Source of the DNA: Nocardioides ferulae
GTDB lineage: Bacteria; Actinomycetota; Actinomycetes; Propionibacteriales; Nocardioidaceae
Length of the DNA: 64,000 bases
Direction: 5' to 3'
Assembly: GCF_003660455.1 (NCBI RefSeq)
Contig: NZ_QZVR01000004.1
Location: 124,001 to 188,000 of the forward strand
Shown: positions 62,927 to 64,000 of the stretch, piece by piece
How the letters are laid out: the number at the start of each line of letters is the position of its first letter
How positions within the stretch are numbered: the stretch's first letter is position 1
Translations under genes and position numbers: made by a program
Notes under the pieces: generated by a model
Database searches by the model: none
The model's input: the letters and a program-made list of their open reading frames with translations, nothing else
What the model was told of the DNA's origin: nothing

Positions 62927-64000
<1,074 letters not shown>

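Overview
This window is high-GC chromosomal DNA from an actinobacterium. The strong codon bias, the frequent GTG/TTG starts, the TTG-started rpoB, the gene order secE-nusG-rplK-rplA-(lipoprotein)-rplJ-rplL-...-rpoB-rpoC and the complete mce operon all fit Actinomycetota. Within that phylum a Nocardioides-like member of Propionibacteriales is my best guess; this is inference, because no 16S gene is present.

Layout. (1) 1-3712: the 3' part of murB, an 0.8-kb non-coding stretch with short repeats, then adenosine deaminase and a type Ic aspartate aminotransferase on the minus strand. (2) 3805-9349: tRNA-Trp, secE, nusG, rplK, rplA, a lipoprotein gene, an L10-type leader, rplJ and rplL, with readable promoters and strong hairpin terminators. 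(3) 9512-20964: a complete mce lipid-import operon placed between rplL and rpoB: mceG ATPase, two YrbE permeases, six MCE proteins in the order A-F with the fifth a lipoprotein, and two Mce-associated membrane proteins. The second of these carries an HPD-less J-like domain. (4) 21102-28809: rpoB and rpoC with two tandem promoter candidates, a large inverted repeat between the genes and a 20-bp-stem terminator.

(5) 28837-38460 is an accessory zone: a divergent HxlR/DsrE pair, an IS110-family insertion sequence with a candidate guide (bridge/seek) RNA in its right end, a secreted IPT/TIG protein, a MenJ-like geranylgeranyl reductase, a pRiA4b-ORF3/SEC-C pair, a Fic protein behind a near-perfect palindrome, and a scrap of a plasmid/AICE-type replication initiator joined to a truncated gene. 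A tandem Nudix protein follows. (6) 39348-53699 (minus strand): about ten genes, mostly overlapping by 4 nt. They comprise a GH5 glycanase, a small membrane protein, a BcsA-like glycosyltransferase with T2SSE_N/MshEN-like domains, a large membrane protein, a Pro/Glu-rich coiled-coil protein, two lipoproteins (one PstS-like), a secreted protein and a heterodimeric ABC exporter with strictly complementary defects. I read this as an exopolysaccharide or cell-surface export locus.

(7) 53936-64000: hydroxyacid-oxoacid transhydrogenase, a DUF1648-type membrane protein, a fused FAD/4Fe-4S dehydrogenase that may handle D-2-hydroxyglutarate, a 29-aa overlapping membrane microprotein, a methyltransferase, a secreted propeller-like protein, topoisomerase IB, a macrodomain protein and the C-terminal part of SerC (cut by the window end).

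The most interesting items are the IS110 guide-RNA candidate, whose right-end segments match both flanks and both element ends in a consistent order, the surface/exopolysaccharide operon with its asymmetric ABC pair, and the J-domain-like Mce accessory protein.
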